NCBI GenBank assembly: GCA_964522105.1 | Contig: CAZFVA010000018.1 | Span: 1-64,000 of the forward strand | DNA: 64,000 nt | Direction of reading: 5' to 3' | DNA from: JAGOFO01 sp964522105 | GTDB lineage: Bacteria; Myxococcota_A; UBA9042; DTJE01 | Part shown: positions 1 to 8,607 of the stretch, in pieces | Position numbering within the stretch: the first letter of the stretch is position 1 | Layout of the letters: each line of letters opens with the position of its first letter | Position numbers and translations under genes: made by a program | Notes under the pieces: model-generated | What the model was told of the DNA's origin: nothing | Databases searched by the model: none | Seen by the model: the letters and a program-made list of their open reading frames with translations, nothing else

Positions 1-176
1 AAAAGTACGAATCCCTGGCCATTCCACCTGACATCGATTACCACGCAATCGCCAGCCTTTCCAACGAAGTCAGCGAGCGTCTGTCCCGCGAACGTCCGCT
101 TACAATTGGTGCTGCCCTGCGCCTTGAAGGTATCACCCCGGCCGCCATTACTGCGCTTCTTATGAAGATCCGGTGA
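1..176 (+). CDS. mnmG: tRNA uridine-5-carboxymethylaminomethyl modification enzyme MnmG, C-terminal end (partial)
   Basis: The frame is open from the left edge and ends at TGA 174-176. The 57 visible residues include IPPDIDYHAIASLSNEVSER and RLEGITPAAITALL, which match the C-terminal helical domain of MnmG/GidA. This domain contacts MnmE and tRNA. MnmG with MnmE makes the cmnm5 modification at the wobble uridine of several tRNAs. The usual GQASRI-type stretch reads IGAALRLEG here. The FAD-binding part lies outside the window. The family call rests only on this tail, but the tail is characteristic. Confidence 0.82.
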   Translation, partial: KYESLAIPPDIDYHAIASLSNEVSERLSRERPLTIGAALRLEGITPAAITALLMKIR

Positions 177-223
177 TCGGTCGGACAGTCATGATAATCG
201 CCCCAACTGTAAAGATTTTGTAA

Positions 224-251
224 TTGACAACACTGCCTGAAGTGATAGCCT
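224..251 (+). promoter_or_regulatory. Possible sigma70 promoter for the lpoB-like operon
   Basis: A perfect TTGACA (224-229) is followed after 16 bp by TAGCCT (246-251). A TG dinucleotide at 243-244 gives an extended -10 context. The -10 itself is poor (3 of 6). The site lies about 70 bp upstream of the LpoB-like start. Confidence 0.4.
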
Positions 252-320
252 TCAAAGTCGAGAAACCATTAACAATCAGTGGGTACAACAGGCAATTTTT
301 GAGGTTGGTCAGGAGGACTT

Positions 321-968
321 ATGTTGCTGAATTGGACGGTGAGCTTGAGGGTCGCGAAGGTTTGTATTGCTGCTGCATTGTTGATTCTGGTTACCGGTTG
401 TGGACCGACGATGAAGGTTACGCGCATCGGCGTTGACGAGCAGGTCGATCTTTCAGGGAACTGGAATGACACCGACTCAAGACTTGTTTCACAGGAAATG
501 ATTAACAACTGCCTGAACTCAATCTGGCTCAGCGAGTTTACTCAGGAAGTTACAAGTCAGACCGGTTCAGCCAGAAGGCCGGTTGTCGTCGTTGGCCGTG
601 TGTACAACAACACGGATGAACACATCAATCCCGGAACATTCCTGAATGATATTGAAATGGCGCTTGTCAACAGCAATCAGGTGAAGGTTGTTACGAACGC
701 CCAGTTCAGAAATGAGCTTCAGAAGGAACAGAAGTATCAGAACAACGGCGCAGTTGATCCGAACATGGCCGCCCGCGTCGGAAAGCAGATTGGCGCTGAC
801 TTTATTCTGTTCGGTGATATCTCCAAGGTCCGCGACAGATGGGAAGGCAAAGAAGTCGTTCTTTACAAGATTAAGCTTGAATTGAACAACGTCACGACGT
901 CTGAAAAGTCCTGGATCGGTATGAAGGACATCAAGAAGTTCAAGAATCAGAAGACTGTTACCTGGTAG
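321..968 (+). CDS. LpoB-like outer-membrane lipoprotein (penicillin-binding protein activator family)
   Basis: This 215-residue protein begins with a lipoprotein signal peptide whose lipobox ends LVTGC (Cys about residue 27). Next comes the segment VDLSGNWNDTDSRLVSQEM, typical of the LpoB/COG3417 family. In enterobacteria LpoB sits in the outer membrane and activates PBP1b; the activator role here is inferred from the family. The start has a strong AGGAGG at 309-314. It opens a group of three lipoprotein genes running to 3640, probably one transcript. The fold is complete, with no truncation seen. Confidence 0.82.
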   Translation: MLLNWTVSLRVAKVCIAAALLILVTGCGPTMKVTRIGVDEQVDLSGNWNDTDSRLVSQEMINNCLNSIWLSEFTQEVTSQTGSARRPVVVVGRVYNNTDEHINPGTFLNDIEMALVNSNQVKVVTNAQFRNELQKEQKYQNNGAVDPNMAARVGKQIGADFILFGDISKVRDRWEGKEVVLYKIKLELNNVTTSEKSWIGMKDIKKFKNQKTVTW

Positions 969-1063
969 GGTCATAGCACATCGCTATGTTGCTCGGTTTT
1001 TGACTGCCAGCTTTCAGCTGGTGGTTGGTTTGTTGCCTGTTGGTCTGGAAGGGAGGTAATAAC

Positions 1064-2509
1064 ATGTCTCGGCGTCTGGTAACTTCATTGTGTCTTTTCA
1101 GTGTCATCGGTTTTGCGACGATGACCGGTTGTGCCTCCCACAGTGCCGTCAGAAAGGATTTCATGGCTGACTTCAATCAGGGCAACTATGATGCCGCTGA
1201 AGCCAGACTGAAAGAAATCGGCGCAAAATCCAAGAAGAACTTCCTTGTTGACCGCGCAGATATGGGCATGGTCCTGAACAGGGCAGGCAAATTTGAGCAG
1301 TCAAATATGTATCTGGAACAGGCTGACGAAAAGCTGAAGGAATACTTCACCACGAAGGTTTCGGATGAACTGGCCGTCATCGGCTGGAATGAATCCCAGG
1401 GCACCTACAAAGGCGAAGATTTCGAAAGAAACATGATCGACATCCTGCAGGCGATGAACTACCTGGCGATGGGCCGTTATGGCGACGCACTTATCGAAGC
1501 CAAGCAGGTCGATACGAAGCAGGCCGATTTTGTTGCACTGCTGGCCAGAAACAACATTAAAACCGGTTTCACTGCTGACCCGTTTGCCACATACATCGCC
1601 GGTCTTATCAACGAAGCGAATGCGGCGCTTGAAGGCCAGGGCAGCGATCAGCGGCTGAAGGCTTTAGAAGATGCCAACGCTAATTACGTGAAGGCTCTCG
1701 GCTACTATCAGATGCTTGGAACCGCCTACGGAATCACGGTTCCGTCCAGACTGGCTGCCGATATTCAGTCCGTAAAAAAGCAGATCTGTAATCCTTCGGA
1801 TATGCCTGCTGACGGGGTCTGCGATGCAGCCGGTTCCAGGTCCGAAGTTATCGTAATCACCGGTGTTGGATCTATTGTGCACAAGCAGAGTGAAAAGTGG
1901 ATCGAGACTGATGGTCAGGACAATATCGTAGTTACCTACCCGATTTTTGTTACCAGTCCGACCGTTGTTGCCGGTTCCAGAGTTGTTGGTGCTGGAATGA
2001 CTGTTACTACAGTCCCGGTGTATGACCTCAGCAGGATCGCTGTTGAAGTTAATAAAGAACGTAATCTGGCAGTCAGAGAGCGTGCCGTTAAGCGCGCCAT
2101 GGCTCTGTATCTTGTCAAGAAGGCAGCTAGAGCTGCTGCCGCTATAGCTGCTTCTGCTTCCAAGCAGGCTGGTGGATGGGCTGCTCTTGTCGGGGGTGTG
2201 GTCAATCTTGGCGTTCAGATCGCCGAGGCTGTTGAAGTCGCGGACACCAGAAGCTGGATGACCCTTCCCGACGTTTATACGATGGCCAGAATTCCAGTTG
2301 CTGCCGGCGTGCACGACATGAAGGTCGAATTTGTTGACGCATCTGGCGTAGTAGTCAACACCATTCCTGTCAAGGTCAACGTTGTTGAAAACGGCAAATC
2401 CTTTGTTATTCTGCACTCATGTGATGCCGTCAAGGAATTTGCAGTAATGAATTTCGGTCCGAAGGGTGACGTCGCTGCAGTTGAAGCCGCACCTGCTCCA
2501 GTCAACTAG
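1064..2509 (+). CDS. TPR-like lipoprotein associated with LpoB (COG3014-like)
   Basis: ATG 1064 is chosen because GGGAGG lies just upstream; a longer reading from 1025 has no ribosome site and would displace the signal peptide. The 481-residue product has a lipoprotein signal (ATMTGC). A helical, TPR-like half follows (YDAAEARLKEIGAK, YLAMGRYGDALIEAKQVD), then a beta-rich C-terminal half with an Ala-rich hydrophobic stretch near residues 355-395. It resembles the conserved lipoprotein found between LpoB and LPP20 genes in other Gram-negatives (COG3014 as I recall it). Its molecular function is unknown. An envelope role alongside the LpoB-like protein is inferred from position. Confidence 0.75.
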   Translation: MSRRLVTSLCLFSVIGFATMTGCASHSAVRKDFMADFNQGNYDAAEARLKEIGAKSKKNFLVDRADMGMVLNRAGKFEQSNMYLEQADEKLKEYFTTKVSDELAVIGWNESQGTYKGEDFERNMIDILQAMNYLAMGRYGDALIEAKQVDTKQADFVALLARNNIKTGFTADPFATYIAGLINEANAALEGQGSDQRLKALEDANANYVKALGYYQMLGTAYGITVPSRLAADIQSVKKQICNPSDMPADGVCDAAGSRSEVIVITGVGSIVHKQSEKWIETDGQDNIVVTYPIFVTSPTVVAGSRVVGAGMTVTTVPVYDLSRIAVEVNKERNLAVRERAVKRAMALYLVKKAARAAAAIAASASKQAGGWAALVGGVVNLGVQIAEAVEVADTRSWMTLPDVYTMARIPVAAGVHDMKVEFVDASGVVVNTIPVKVNVVENGKSFVILHSCDAVKEFAVMNFGPKGDVAAVEAAPAPVN

Positions 2510-2566
2510 AAAATCCCCATAATTCGCTGTAACATTACATCTGCAGGACATCGGGAGGTCATCAAA

Positions 2567-3640
2567 GTGGATTCGTTTCAGATGCTTCGGAAAGGTCTTT
2601 ATCTGGCCAATGGTCAAAGAGTATCTGTTTTGCTGGCGCTGGCCATAAGTCTGGTTTCAGTTGGGTGCCTGGCTGCGCAGAAACAGCCGGACTGGACTAT
2701 GAGCGGGTTGCATGGCGATTTCCCTGACAGCCACTATATTTCGGGGGTCGGACAGGGCGATTCAAGGGACAAGGCGGCAGACAGGGCCAGGGCCGAGATA
2801 TCGAAAAGGTTTCGTGTGTCCGTGGACTCGTCTTCTGTTTCTTCCCAGAGCCTGCTTCTGACCAATCTGAATGGTGTCGAGACTGATTATTCCAAGGAAA
2901 ACCTTCGGGAATTGACGTCAACATCCACGAAGATGGTTATCGAGGACGTAAGGATTGCCGAGACGTGGTTCGATAAGAAGACAGTCCAGTATTTCGCCCT
3001 GGCTGTGCTTGACAGGCGGAAGGCCTTTACAAGGGTTGAAAAAAAGACTTCGGACGTTCTTGCCGAGGTCTCCAGGATGGTTGACGAGGCGGCTGCGTCT
3101 GAATCTCCGATTAAGCGGATCGGGCGTCTTGTGGTTGCCAGCAAGCTTTTTAACCAGTGTGAACCGTTGATATCGCAGGCAGTCGTTTTGAATCCTTCGT
3201 GGTCCCCTGATTCCGGTTGTGTGTCGAGTGAAGCTCTGAATCGGCTGTTTTCCGAAGCCGCCAGTCAGTTTCCGGTTCACATATCAGTGACCCCGACCGG
3301 AACGCCAGTTTCAAAGCGGATGTACCAGGCAGTTCAGGATTCGCTGACGAAGGTCGGGATTCCGGTTGTGGCTTATGCTGATGATTCGGTTGTTCAGGTC
3401 GCGGTTGTGTTGACAATCCGGGATACCGGCATGACCCCTTCCGGCTTTGCGTTTTCCACTGCAGATGCTGCCATTTCGGTCCGGGCAATTGGTAACGATG
3501 ATGTAATTTCATCAAAAACGATTAGCGAACGGGAAGGTGGAAACACGATTGTGGACGCGAGGGCCAAAGCGGAAAACAGGATCGTGGATAAGGTTTCACG
3601 TGAATTCTTCAGTTTTATCTATGATTCGCTGATGAAATAG
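2567..3640 (+). CDS. LPP20-family lipoprotein
   Basis: This 357-residue lipoprotein starts at GTG 2567, with GGGAGG about 10 bp upstream. The signal peptide ends in the lipobox VSVGC. The mature part opens with PDWTMSG followed by YISGVGQGDSRDKAADRARAEISKRF, the characteristic N-terminal pattern of the LPP20 family (PF02169). That family comprises outer-membrane-associated lipoproteins of poorly defined function. It is the third gene of the lipoprotein module, 57 bp after the previous stop. Its end is 23 bp from the convergent Rrf2 regulator gene. Confidence 0.8.
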   Translation: MDSFQMLRKGLYLANGQRVSVLLALAISLVSVGCLAAQKQPDWTMSGLHGDFPDSHYISGVGQGDSRDKAADRARAEISKRFRVSVDSSSVSSQSLLLTNLNGVETDYSKENLRELTSTSTKMVIEDVRIAETWFDKKTVQYFALAVLDRRKAFTRVEKKTSDVLAEVSRMVDEAAASESPIKRIGRLVVASKLFNQCEPLISQAVVLNPSWSPDSGCVSSEALNRLFSEAASQFPVHISVTPTGTPVSKRMYQAVQDSLTKVGIPVVAYADDSVVQVAVVLTIRDTGMTPSGFAFSTADAAISVRAIGNDDVISSKTISEREGGNTIVDARAKAENRIVDKVSREFFSFIYDSLMK

Positions 3641-3663
3641 GCGACGTGGCTTCAGGCAGACTT

Positions 3664-4071
3664 CTATTCGTTTTTTGGCGCGACATCTTCAAGGTTATAT
3701 TTCTGCAGAACTTTCATGATGGCATCCTGCAGTTCCTGCCAGACGTCATGAACATGACAGTCGCAGCGCAGCGAACATTCGCAGTCATCTTCAAGGCATG
3801 GATTCAGCGCCACAGGGCCTTCCACGGCCATGAACACATCGGCCAGAGAAATGTTTTCCGACGTACGCCGCAGCTTGTAACCACCGGATTTCCCGCAGGT
3901 TGACTTAACGATGCCGGCCTGAGTCAAGGATTGCATCACTTTTGCCAGAAATTGAACCGGTACCTTTTCCGCCAGGGCAATTTCCTGAATGGAATAGCAG
4001 CGGTCATCAGTCTGCGTGTTCAAAAAACGTAACGCACGGCACGCATATTCAGTAGCCCTTGTAATCTTCAT
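3664..4071 (-). CDS. Rrf2-family transcriptional regulator (IscR-like, probable Fe-S sensor)
   Basis: The 135-residue protein has the Rrf2 winged-helix start (MKITRATEYACRALRFL) and a recognition helix region (VPVQFLAKVMQSLTQAGIVKS). A Cys-rich patch holds C92, C97, C99, C103 and C105 with H106 and H108. IscR and related sensors bind a [2Fe-2S] cluster with Cys at about 92, 98 and 104 plus a His, so a cluster is likely here. ATG 4071 is preferred over an in-frame TTG immediately upstream; AGGTG precedes it. No isc or suf genes are adjacent, so the regulated targets are not evident. Confidence 0.87.
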   Translation of the reverse strand: MKITRATEYACRALRFLNTQTDDRCYSIQEIALAEKVPVQFLAKVMQSLTQAGIVKSTCGKSGGYKLRRTSENISLADVFMAVEGPVALNPCLEDDCECSLRCDCHVHDVWQELQDAIMKVLQKYNLEDVAPKNE

Positions 4072-4112
4072 CAAAGCACCTGGTAAACAAGTAGTCCGGC
4101 GGCTGTCCCGGT

Positions 4113-4129
4113 CGGGTCACCATGACCCG
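4113..4129. promoter_or_regulatory. Perfect inverted repeat, possible Rrf2 operator or hairpin
   Basis: CGGGTCA and TGACCCG are separated by CCA, about 40-58 bp upstream of the Rrf2 start. The position suits an autoregulatory operator. It could equally be a hairpin at the end of guaB. No T-tract supports a strong terminator in either direction. Confidence 0.3.
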
Positions 4130-4260
4130 GGTTTAACATGGCCGCAGGAAGGCTGACAATACATGCATCAAATCGGACCGTCAATGTCCGGTTTGTTTAT
4201 GTCTGATATTATTCAGCTTTCAATGCGGCTGGAGTCTGTGAAATTTTGTGCAGATCTGGT

Positions 4261-5721
4261 TCAGCGGGCGTTGTAGTTCGGCGGTTCTTCGGTGATCTGG
4301 ACGTCGTGGACGTGTGATTCGCGCAGGCCGGAGTCGGTGATCTGCACGAAAACGGCCTTTTCCCACAGTTCAGGAATTGTCCGGGCGCCGCAGTAGCCCA
4401 TGCCGGCTTTCAGGCCACCCATCAGTTGATAAACGACCCGTGAAAGCGGACCTTTGTAAGGGACGCGGCCTTCGACGCCTTCCGGGACCAGCTTTTCCGG
4501 TTCGTAGTCGTCCTGGAAATAGCGGTCCCTGGAGCCGGCCTTCATTGCCGACAGACTGCCCATCCCACGGTAAACCTTGTAAGCGCGGCCCTGGTAGTAC
4601 ACTACTTCGCCCGGGCATTCTTCGGTGCCGGCCAGAGCGCCGCCAACCATGACTGTTGACGCGCCGCAGGCAATGGCCTTGACGACGTCGCCCGAATATT
4701 TGATTCCGCCATCGGCAATTAATGGAATTCCGTGTTTCATTGCTTCTTCGGCGCACATCGACAGCGCGGTCGCCTGCGGTACGCCGATGCCGGCAACAAC
4801 GCGGGTCGTGCAGATTGAACCGGGCCCGATTCCGACCTTCACGACGTCAGCCCCGGCATCGACAAGCGCCTTGACAGCTTCTGCCGTTGCAATGTTTCCT
4901 GCTGAAATATCAATGTTGGGGAACGCTTTTTTCAGTTCGCGGACCGCCTCGATGACGCCCTTCGAATGACCATGCGCAGTATCGATCGCGATCAGGTCAA
5001 CCCCGGCGTCAACCAGGGCCGCCGTCCTTTCAAGCCTGTCGGCCCCGACACCAACCGCCGCCGCACAAAGAAGCCGCCCGCGACTGTCTTTGCCCGCATT
5101 CGGATGCTTTCCAACGTTTTCAATATCGCGGAACGTGATAAGTCCGCACAGTCTTTTGTCTTTATCAACCAGGGGCAATTTTTCGATCTTTTCCCTGTGA
5201 AGGATCTCGCGGGCTTCGGCGTATGAAATTCCTGCCGGACCAATGACCGGGGTCTTCGTCATTACATCCGAGACCAGCTTGTCCATGGCGGTTTCAAAGC
5301 GCACGTCACGGTTTGTCAGCATCCCGACCAGTTTGCCGTCTTCATTAACGACAGGCAGCCCGGAAATGTGTTTTGCCGCCATGATTGCCCGGGCTTCAGC
5401 CAGAGTGCGGTCGGGCAGAATAACGACAGGGTCTTCGATGATGCGCGATTCGGCCTTCTTGACCTTGCGAACTTCGCGGGCCTGTTCTTCGATCGACAGG
5501 TTCTTGTGAATAACACCGATTCCGCCTTCAAGTGCCAGGGCGATTGCCGTACCTGATTCGGTCACGGTATCCATTGCCGCGCTGACAAGCGGGATGTTCA
5601 GTTCGATTCTTCTGGACAATTTTGTCTTCAGAATAGTGTCTTTTGGTAGAATCTGGCTGTACTGCGGCACCAGAAGCAGATCATCAAAAGTCAGGGCAGG
5701 CTTGGTATCCATCATACGCAT
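4261..5721 (-). CDS. guaB: Inosine-5'-monophosphate dehydrogenase
   Basis: This 486-residue enzyme oxidises IMP to XMP with NAD+, the committed step of guanine nucleotide synthesis. The N-terminal part TKPALTFDDLLLVPQYS is typical. Paired CBS domains occupy roughly residues 95-205 (HISGLPVVNEDGKLVGMLTN). The catalytic loop GPGSICTTRVV carries the nucleophilic Cys near residue 302. The mobile flap appears as YRGMGSLSAM. AAGGAG sits 8 bp before ATG 5721. It is monocistronic by layout and divergent from rarA, with a 165-bp AT-rich spacer holding both promoters. Length and motifs are normal. Confidence 0.97.
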   Translation of the reverse strand: MRMMDTKPALTFDDLLLVPQYSQILPKDTILKTKLSRRIELNIPLVSAAMDTVTESGTAIALALEGGIGVIHKNLSIEEQAREVRKVKKAESRIIEDPVVILPDRTLAEARAIMAAKHISGLPVVNEDGKLVGMLTNRDVRFETAMDKLVSDVMTKTPVIGPAGISYAEAREILHREKIEKLPLVDKDKRLCGLITFRDIENVGKHPNAGKDSRGRLLCAAAVGVGADRLERTAALVDAGVDLIAIDTAHGHSKGVIEAVRELKKAFPNIDISAGNIATAEAVKALVDAGADVVKVGIGPGSICTTRVVAGIGVPQATALSMCAEEAMKHGIPLIADGGIKYSGDVVKAIACGASTVMVGGALAGTEECPGEVVYYQGRAYKVYRGMGSLSAMKAGSRDRYFQDDYEPEKLVPEGVEGRVPYKGPLSRVVYQLMGGLKAGMGYCGARTIPELWEKAVFVQITDSGLRESHVHDVQITEEPPNYNAR

Positions 5722-5886
5722 AATATGTACTCCTTCCCGGCCTTAATGACGGCCTTCCAGGCACAGATAAAACCAATATTTTAATAAATACCGATGTTTC
5801 CCGGAAAGTTGCTGAAATGGTGCGGCCTCCGGGGCCACCGGGTATCCATTTGTATTAGAATAACGGCCGGTTGTAAAGGTGTTTGC

Positions 5887-7239
5887 ATGTCGGACCGTGA
5901 AGGAAACCAGAATTTGTTGGACGGGCTGTCGGTTGATCTGTTCGCTGACAGGGGCGTTGGTCCCCTGGCCGAAAGGATGCGCCCGCTTTCTTTTGATGAT
6001 TTTGTCGGTCAGCAGGAAGTGCTTGGCGAAGGAGGTTTTCTGCGGGAAGCCATCCGGCACGATCAGATTCCATCGTTGATATTGTGGGGTCCGCCAGGCT
6101 GCGGCAAGACATCGCTTGCGCGAATTATTGCCGAAAGTACGCAGGCCGTTTTTGTGCCATTTTCAGCCGTATTGTCAGGCGTGAAGGAAGTCCGCGCGAT
6201 CGTTGGCGAGGCCGCCCTGCGTCTGGCGCATGACAAGCGGCGCACCATCCTGTTTATTGATGAAATTCATAGGTTTAACAAGGCTCAGCAGGATGCGTTT
6301 CTGCCGCATGTTGAGTCCGGAACTATCGTTCTGATTGGTGCAACTACCGAAAACCCTTACTTTGAGGTCAATTCGGCGCTTCTGTCCAGGTGCAGGGTTG
6401 TACGCCTGACGCCATTGTCTGAAGCAGACATGATTGCATTGGCAAAAAAGGCGATGATCGATACTGAAAAAGGACTGGGAAAACGGGATGTTGTGGTCCC
6501 GGACGATGTCCTTGAACTGCTTTCGCGTGCAGCCGATGGCGATGGCCGACGGATGTTGAATCTGGTCGAGGCTGCTGTTGATCATGCGTCAAGGGCCGGG
6601 ACTGGCGTAGTTGATGCCGCCGTGGTGGCGGCTGTGGCGACAGGTCCGGGTCTTCGTTACGACAGGGCATACGAGGAGCATTACAACGTAATTTCAGCGT
6701 TCATCAAGTCACTGCGCGGGTCCGATCCTGATGCCGCCGTTTATTATATGGTCAGGATGCTCGAGGGCGGTGAAGACCCGAGGTTCATCTGTCGGCGCAT
6801 GGTTATTTTTGCAGCCGAAGACATCGGAAACGCCGACCCGCGTGCCTTGCAACTTGCGATAGCTGCCCGGGATGCGCTTTTGTTTCTTGGACTTCCCGAG
6901 GCCGAGATCCCGATGGCTCAGGCGTGTACTTACCTGGCGTGCTGTCCAAAATCCAACGCGTCATATCTGGCGTTGAAGGCTGCCAAAAAGGCTGTCAAGG
7001 AAACCGGTTCGCTGGAAGTACCAATGCATATCAGGAATGCACCGGCAAAAGGTATGGCCGATATGGGTTATGGCCAGGGCTACGCGTATCCGCACGACTA
7101 TGACGGCAGTTGGGTTGATTCGGAATATCTGCCTGACAGACTGGCCGGGAACCGGTTCTACGAGCCTCGCGATTCAGGTTATGAAAAGACTATCCGTGAG
7201 CGGCTTGCGTGGTGGAAATCAAAAAAGAAGTCTACTTGA
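5887..7239 (+). CDS. rarA: Replication-associated recombination protein A (RarA/MgsA AAA+ ATPase)
   Basis: ATG 5887 gives a 450-residue protein; upstream in-frame ATG codons lack a ribosome site and add non-homologous sequence. Residues include PLSFDDFVGQ, Walker A GPPGCGKT (68-75), Walker B ILFIDEIHRF (121-130) and sensor GATTENPYFEVNSALLSRC. The C-terminal clamp-loader-like part (SLRGSDPDAAVYYMVRMLEGGEDP) is complete. RarA acts at stalled replication forks with SSB. Its last 8 bp overlap the 3' end of the convergent murD gene, so the two genes share their termination region. Confidence 0.95.
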   Translation: MSDREGNQNLLDGLSVDLFADRGVGPLAERMRPLSFDDFVGQQEVLGEGGFLREAIRHDQIPSLILWGPPGCGKTSLARIIAESTQAVFVPFSAVLSGVKEVRAIVGEAALRLAHDKRRTILFIDEIHRFNKAQQDAFLPHVESGTIVLIGATTENPYFEVNSALLSRCRVVRLTPLSEADMIALAKKAMIDTEKGLGKRDVVVPDDVLELLSRAADGDGRRMLNLVEAAVDHASRAGTGVVDAAVVAAVATGPGLRYDRAYEEHYNVISAFIKSLRGSDPDAAVYYMVRMLEGGEDPRFICRRMVIFAAEDIGNADPRALQLAIAARDALLFLGLPEAEIPMAQACTYLACCPKSNASYLALKAAKKAVKETGSLEVPMHIRNAPAKGMADMGYGQGYAYPHDYDGSWVDSEYLPDRLAGNRFYEPRDSGYEKTIRERLAWWKSKKKST

Positions 7240-8605
7240 GCGCCATGACGGCGGCCCTGAACTGGTCCCCGCGTTCTTCAAAGCTGGTGAACTGATCAAA
7301 CGACGACGCGCCGGGGGACAGAAGGACGACGCTGCCCGGTCGGGCGAAGCTGCGGGCCTTTTCAATTGCGGCCTTTAAGTCCTGCACGATCTGAATCGGC
7401 ACAGAGTCGGGGAATTCATCCTTCATCCTTGCTGCACACGCGCCGAACAGCACGACGTGCTCGCACTTTTCGCCGATTGCCGTGGCCATGTCGTGAAGCT
7501 CAAGTCCCTTTTCATAGCCCCCGGCCAGCAAAATCAAAGGCAGTCCCTCAAATGATCGGATGCCGACGTTCGCGGCGTGGGGGTTTGTCGCCTTTGAATC
7601 GTTGTACCATTTGACGCCATCAAGTTCGCGGACAAACTCGATACGGTGCGGCAGCCCGACATATGACATCAGTCCCGCGCGAAGTCCTTGTATTGTTACG
7701 CGTTTGTCCCGCAGCATCATGCAGGCAGTCACAGACATCAAGGCGTTATCAGTGTTGTGCGGCCCTGGCAGCGAAAGCTCGGTGCGGTCGCATATCTTTA
7801 TGATCTTTTCGTTCTGTACTGCCCACAGTGCGCCATCTTCCAGGTAGGCCCCGTTTTCAGGAACTTCGGTTCTGGACACGTCGGCAATCGTTTGTCCGTT
7901 ATCAACGGTCCAGGCATTTCCGGGCTTGAACCATGTCTTTAAAATCGGGTCATCAATGTTTCTGATGAAGGCGTCCCCGGCCGCCTGATTTCGCGTCACA
8001 AGAGCTTTTGCCCGGACATAGGCGTCGAAACTTCCGTGGTACTCGATGTGGTCAGGTGCAAGGTTGGTGACAAGCGCGACATCCGGTCTGAATCGTGACG
8101 TTGTAATCAGTTGAAAACAGCTTACTTCGGCCACAACAACGTCTTTGTCTGTCAGGCGCGGGACCAGTCCGCACAGGGCGTTACCAAGGTTGCCGGCTGC
8201 AACAGCGTTAATCCCGCAGGTATTTAAAAGGTGCGCGATCATCGTTGTAACAGTGCTTTTCCCGTCGGTTCCGGTAACTGCGACGATGCGCCCCGGGAAC
8301 AGGCGGTAAAACAGTTCAACTTCGCCGATGACCTCTGCCGCCAGTCTGTAAGCCCGTTTGAAGACAGGTGTGGATGGCGAAATTCCGGGCGACAGGATTA
8401 CCGTAGATCCGGGCAGAATTTCTTCGGCCCCGAAGACAGTTTCAACCTGTCGATGGACAGCCTTTGCGACGCTGGATCGAAGGTCCGGGGTGTCGCGTGC
8501 GTCTGACAGAATGACGTGGCCATCCAGTCCCGCAAGCAGATTTGATGCGGCGATACCGCTTTTTCCCATCCCGATGACGCAGAACTTCTGACCATCTACC
8601 AGCAT
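7232..8605 (-). CDS. murD: UDP-N-acetylmuramoyl-L-alanine:D-glutamate ligase
   Basis: The 457-residue cytoplasmic ligase adds D-Glu to UDP-MurNAc-L-Ala in peptidoglycan synthesis. The N-terminal Rossmann-like domain reads VIGMGKSGIAAS. The P-loop VTGTDGKSTVTTM lies near residues 110-122. NLAPDHIEYHGSFDAY and the C-terminal ligase motifs NDSKATNPHA and LILLAGGYEKGL follow. It lies 2 bp downstream of murC on the same strand, so the two are probably co-translated. Here only murC and murD of the usual division and cell-wall cluster are together. Confidence 0.95.
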   Translation of the reverse strand: MLVDGQKFCVIGMGKSGIAASNLLAGLDGHVILSDARDTPDLRSSVAKAVHRQVETVFGAEEILPGSTVILSPGISPSTPVFKRAYRLAAEVIGEVELFYRLFPGRIVAVTGTDGKSTVTTMIAHLLNTCGINAVAAGNLGNALCGLVPRLTDKDVVVAEVSCFQLITTSRFRPDVALVTNLAPDHIEYHGSFDAYVRAKALVTRNQAAGDAFIRNIDDPILKTWFKPGNAWTVDNGQTIADVSRTEVPENGAYLEDGALWAVQNEKIIKICDRTELSLPGPHNTDNALMSVTACMMLRDKRVTIQGLRAGLMSYVGLPHRIEFVRELDGVKWYNDSKATNPHAANVGIRSFEGLPLILLAGGYEKGLELHDMATAIGEKCEHVVLFGACAARMKDEFPDSVPIQIVQDLKAAIEKARSFARPGSVVLLSPGASSFDQFTSFEERGDQFRAAVMALK

Positions 8606-8607
8606 AA

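Noticed and set aside
4186..4260. Terminator-like hairpin between the Rrf2 gene and guaB
   Set aside because: Candidate stems are five bases or fewer and the T-tract fits neither direction well.
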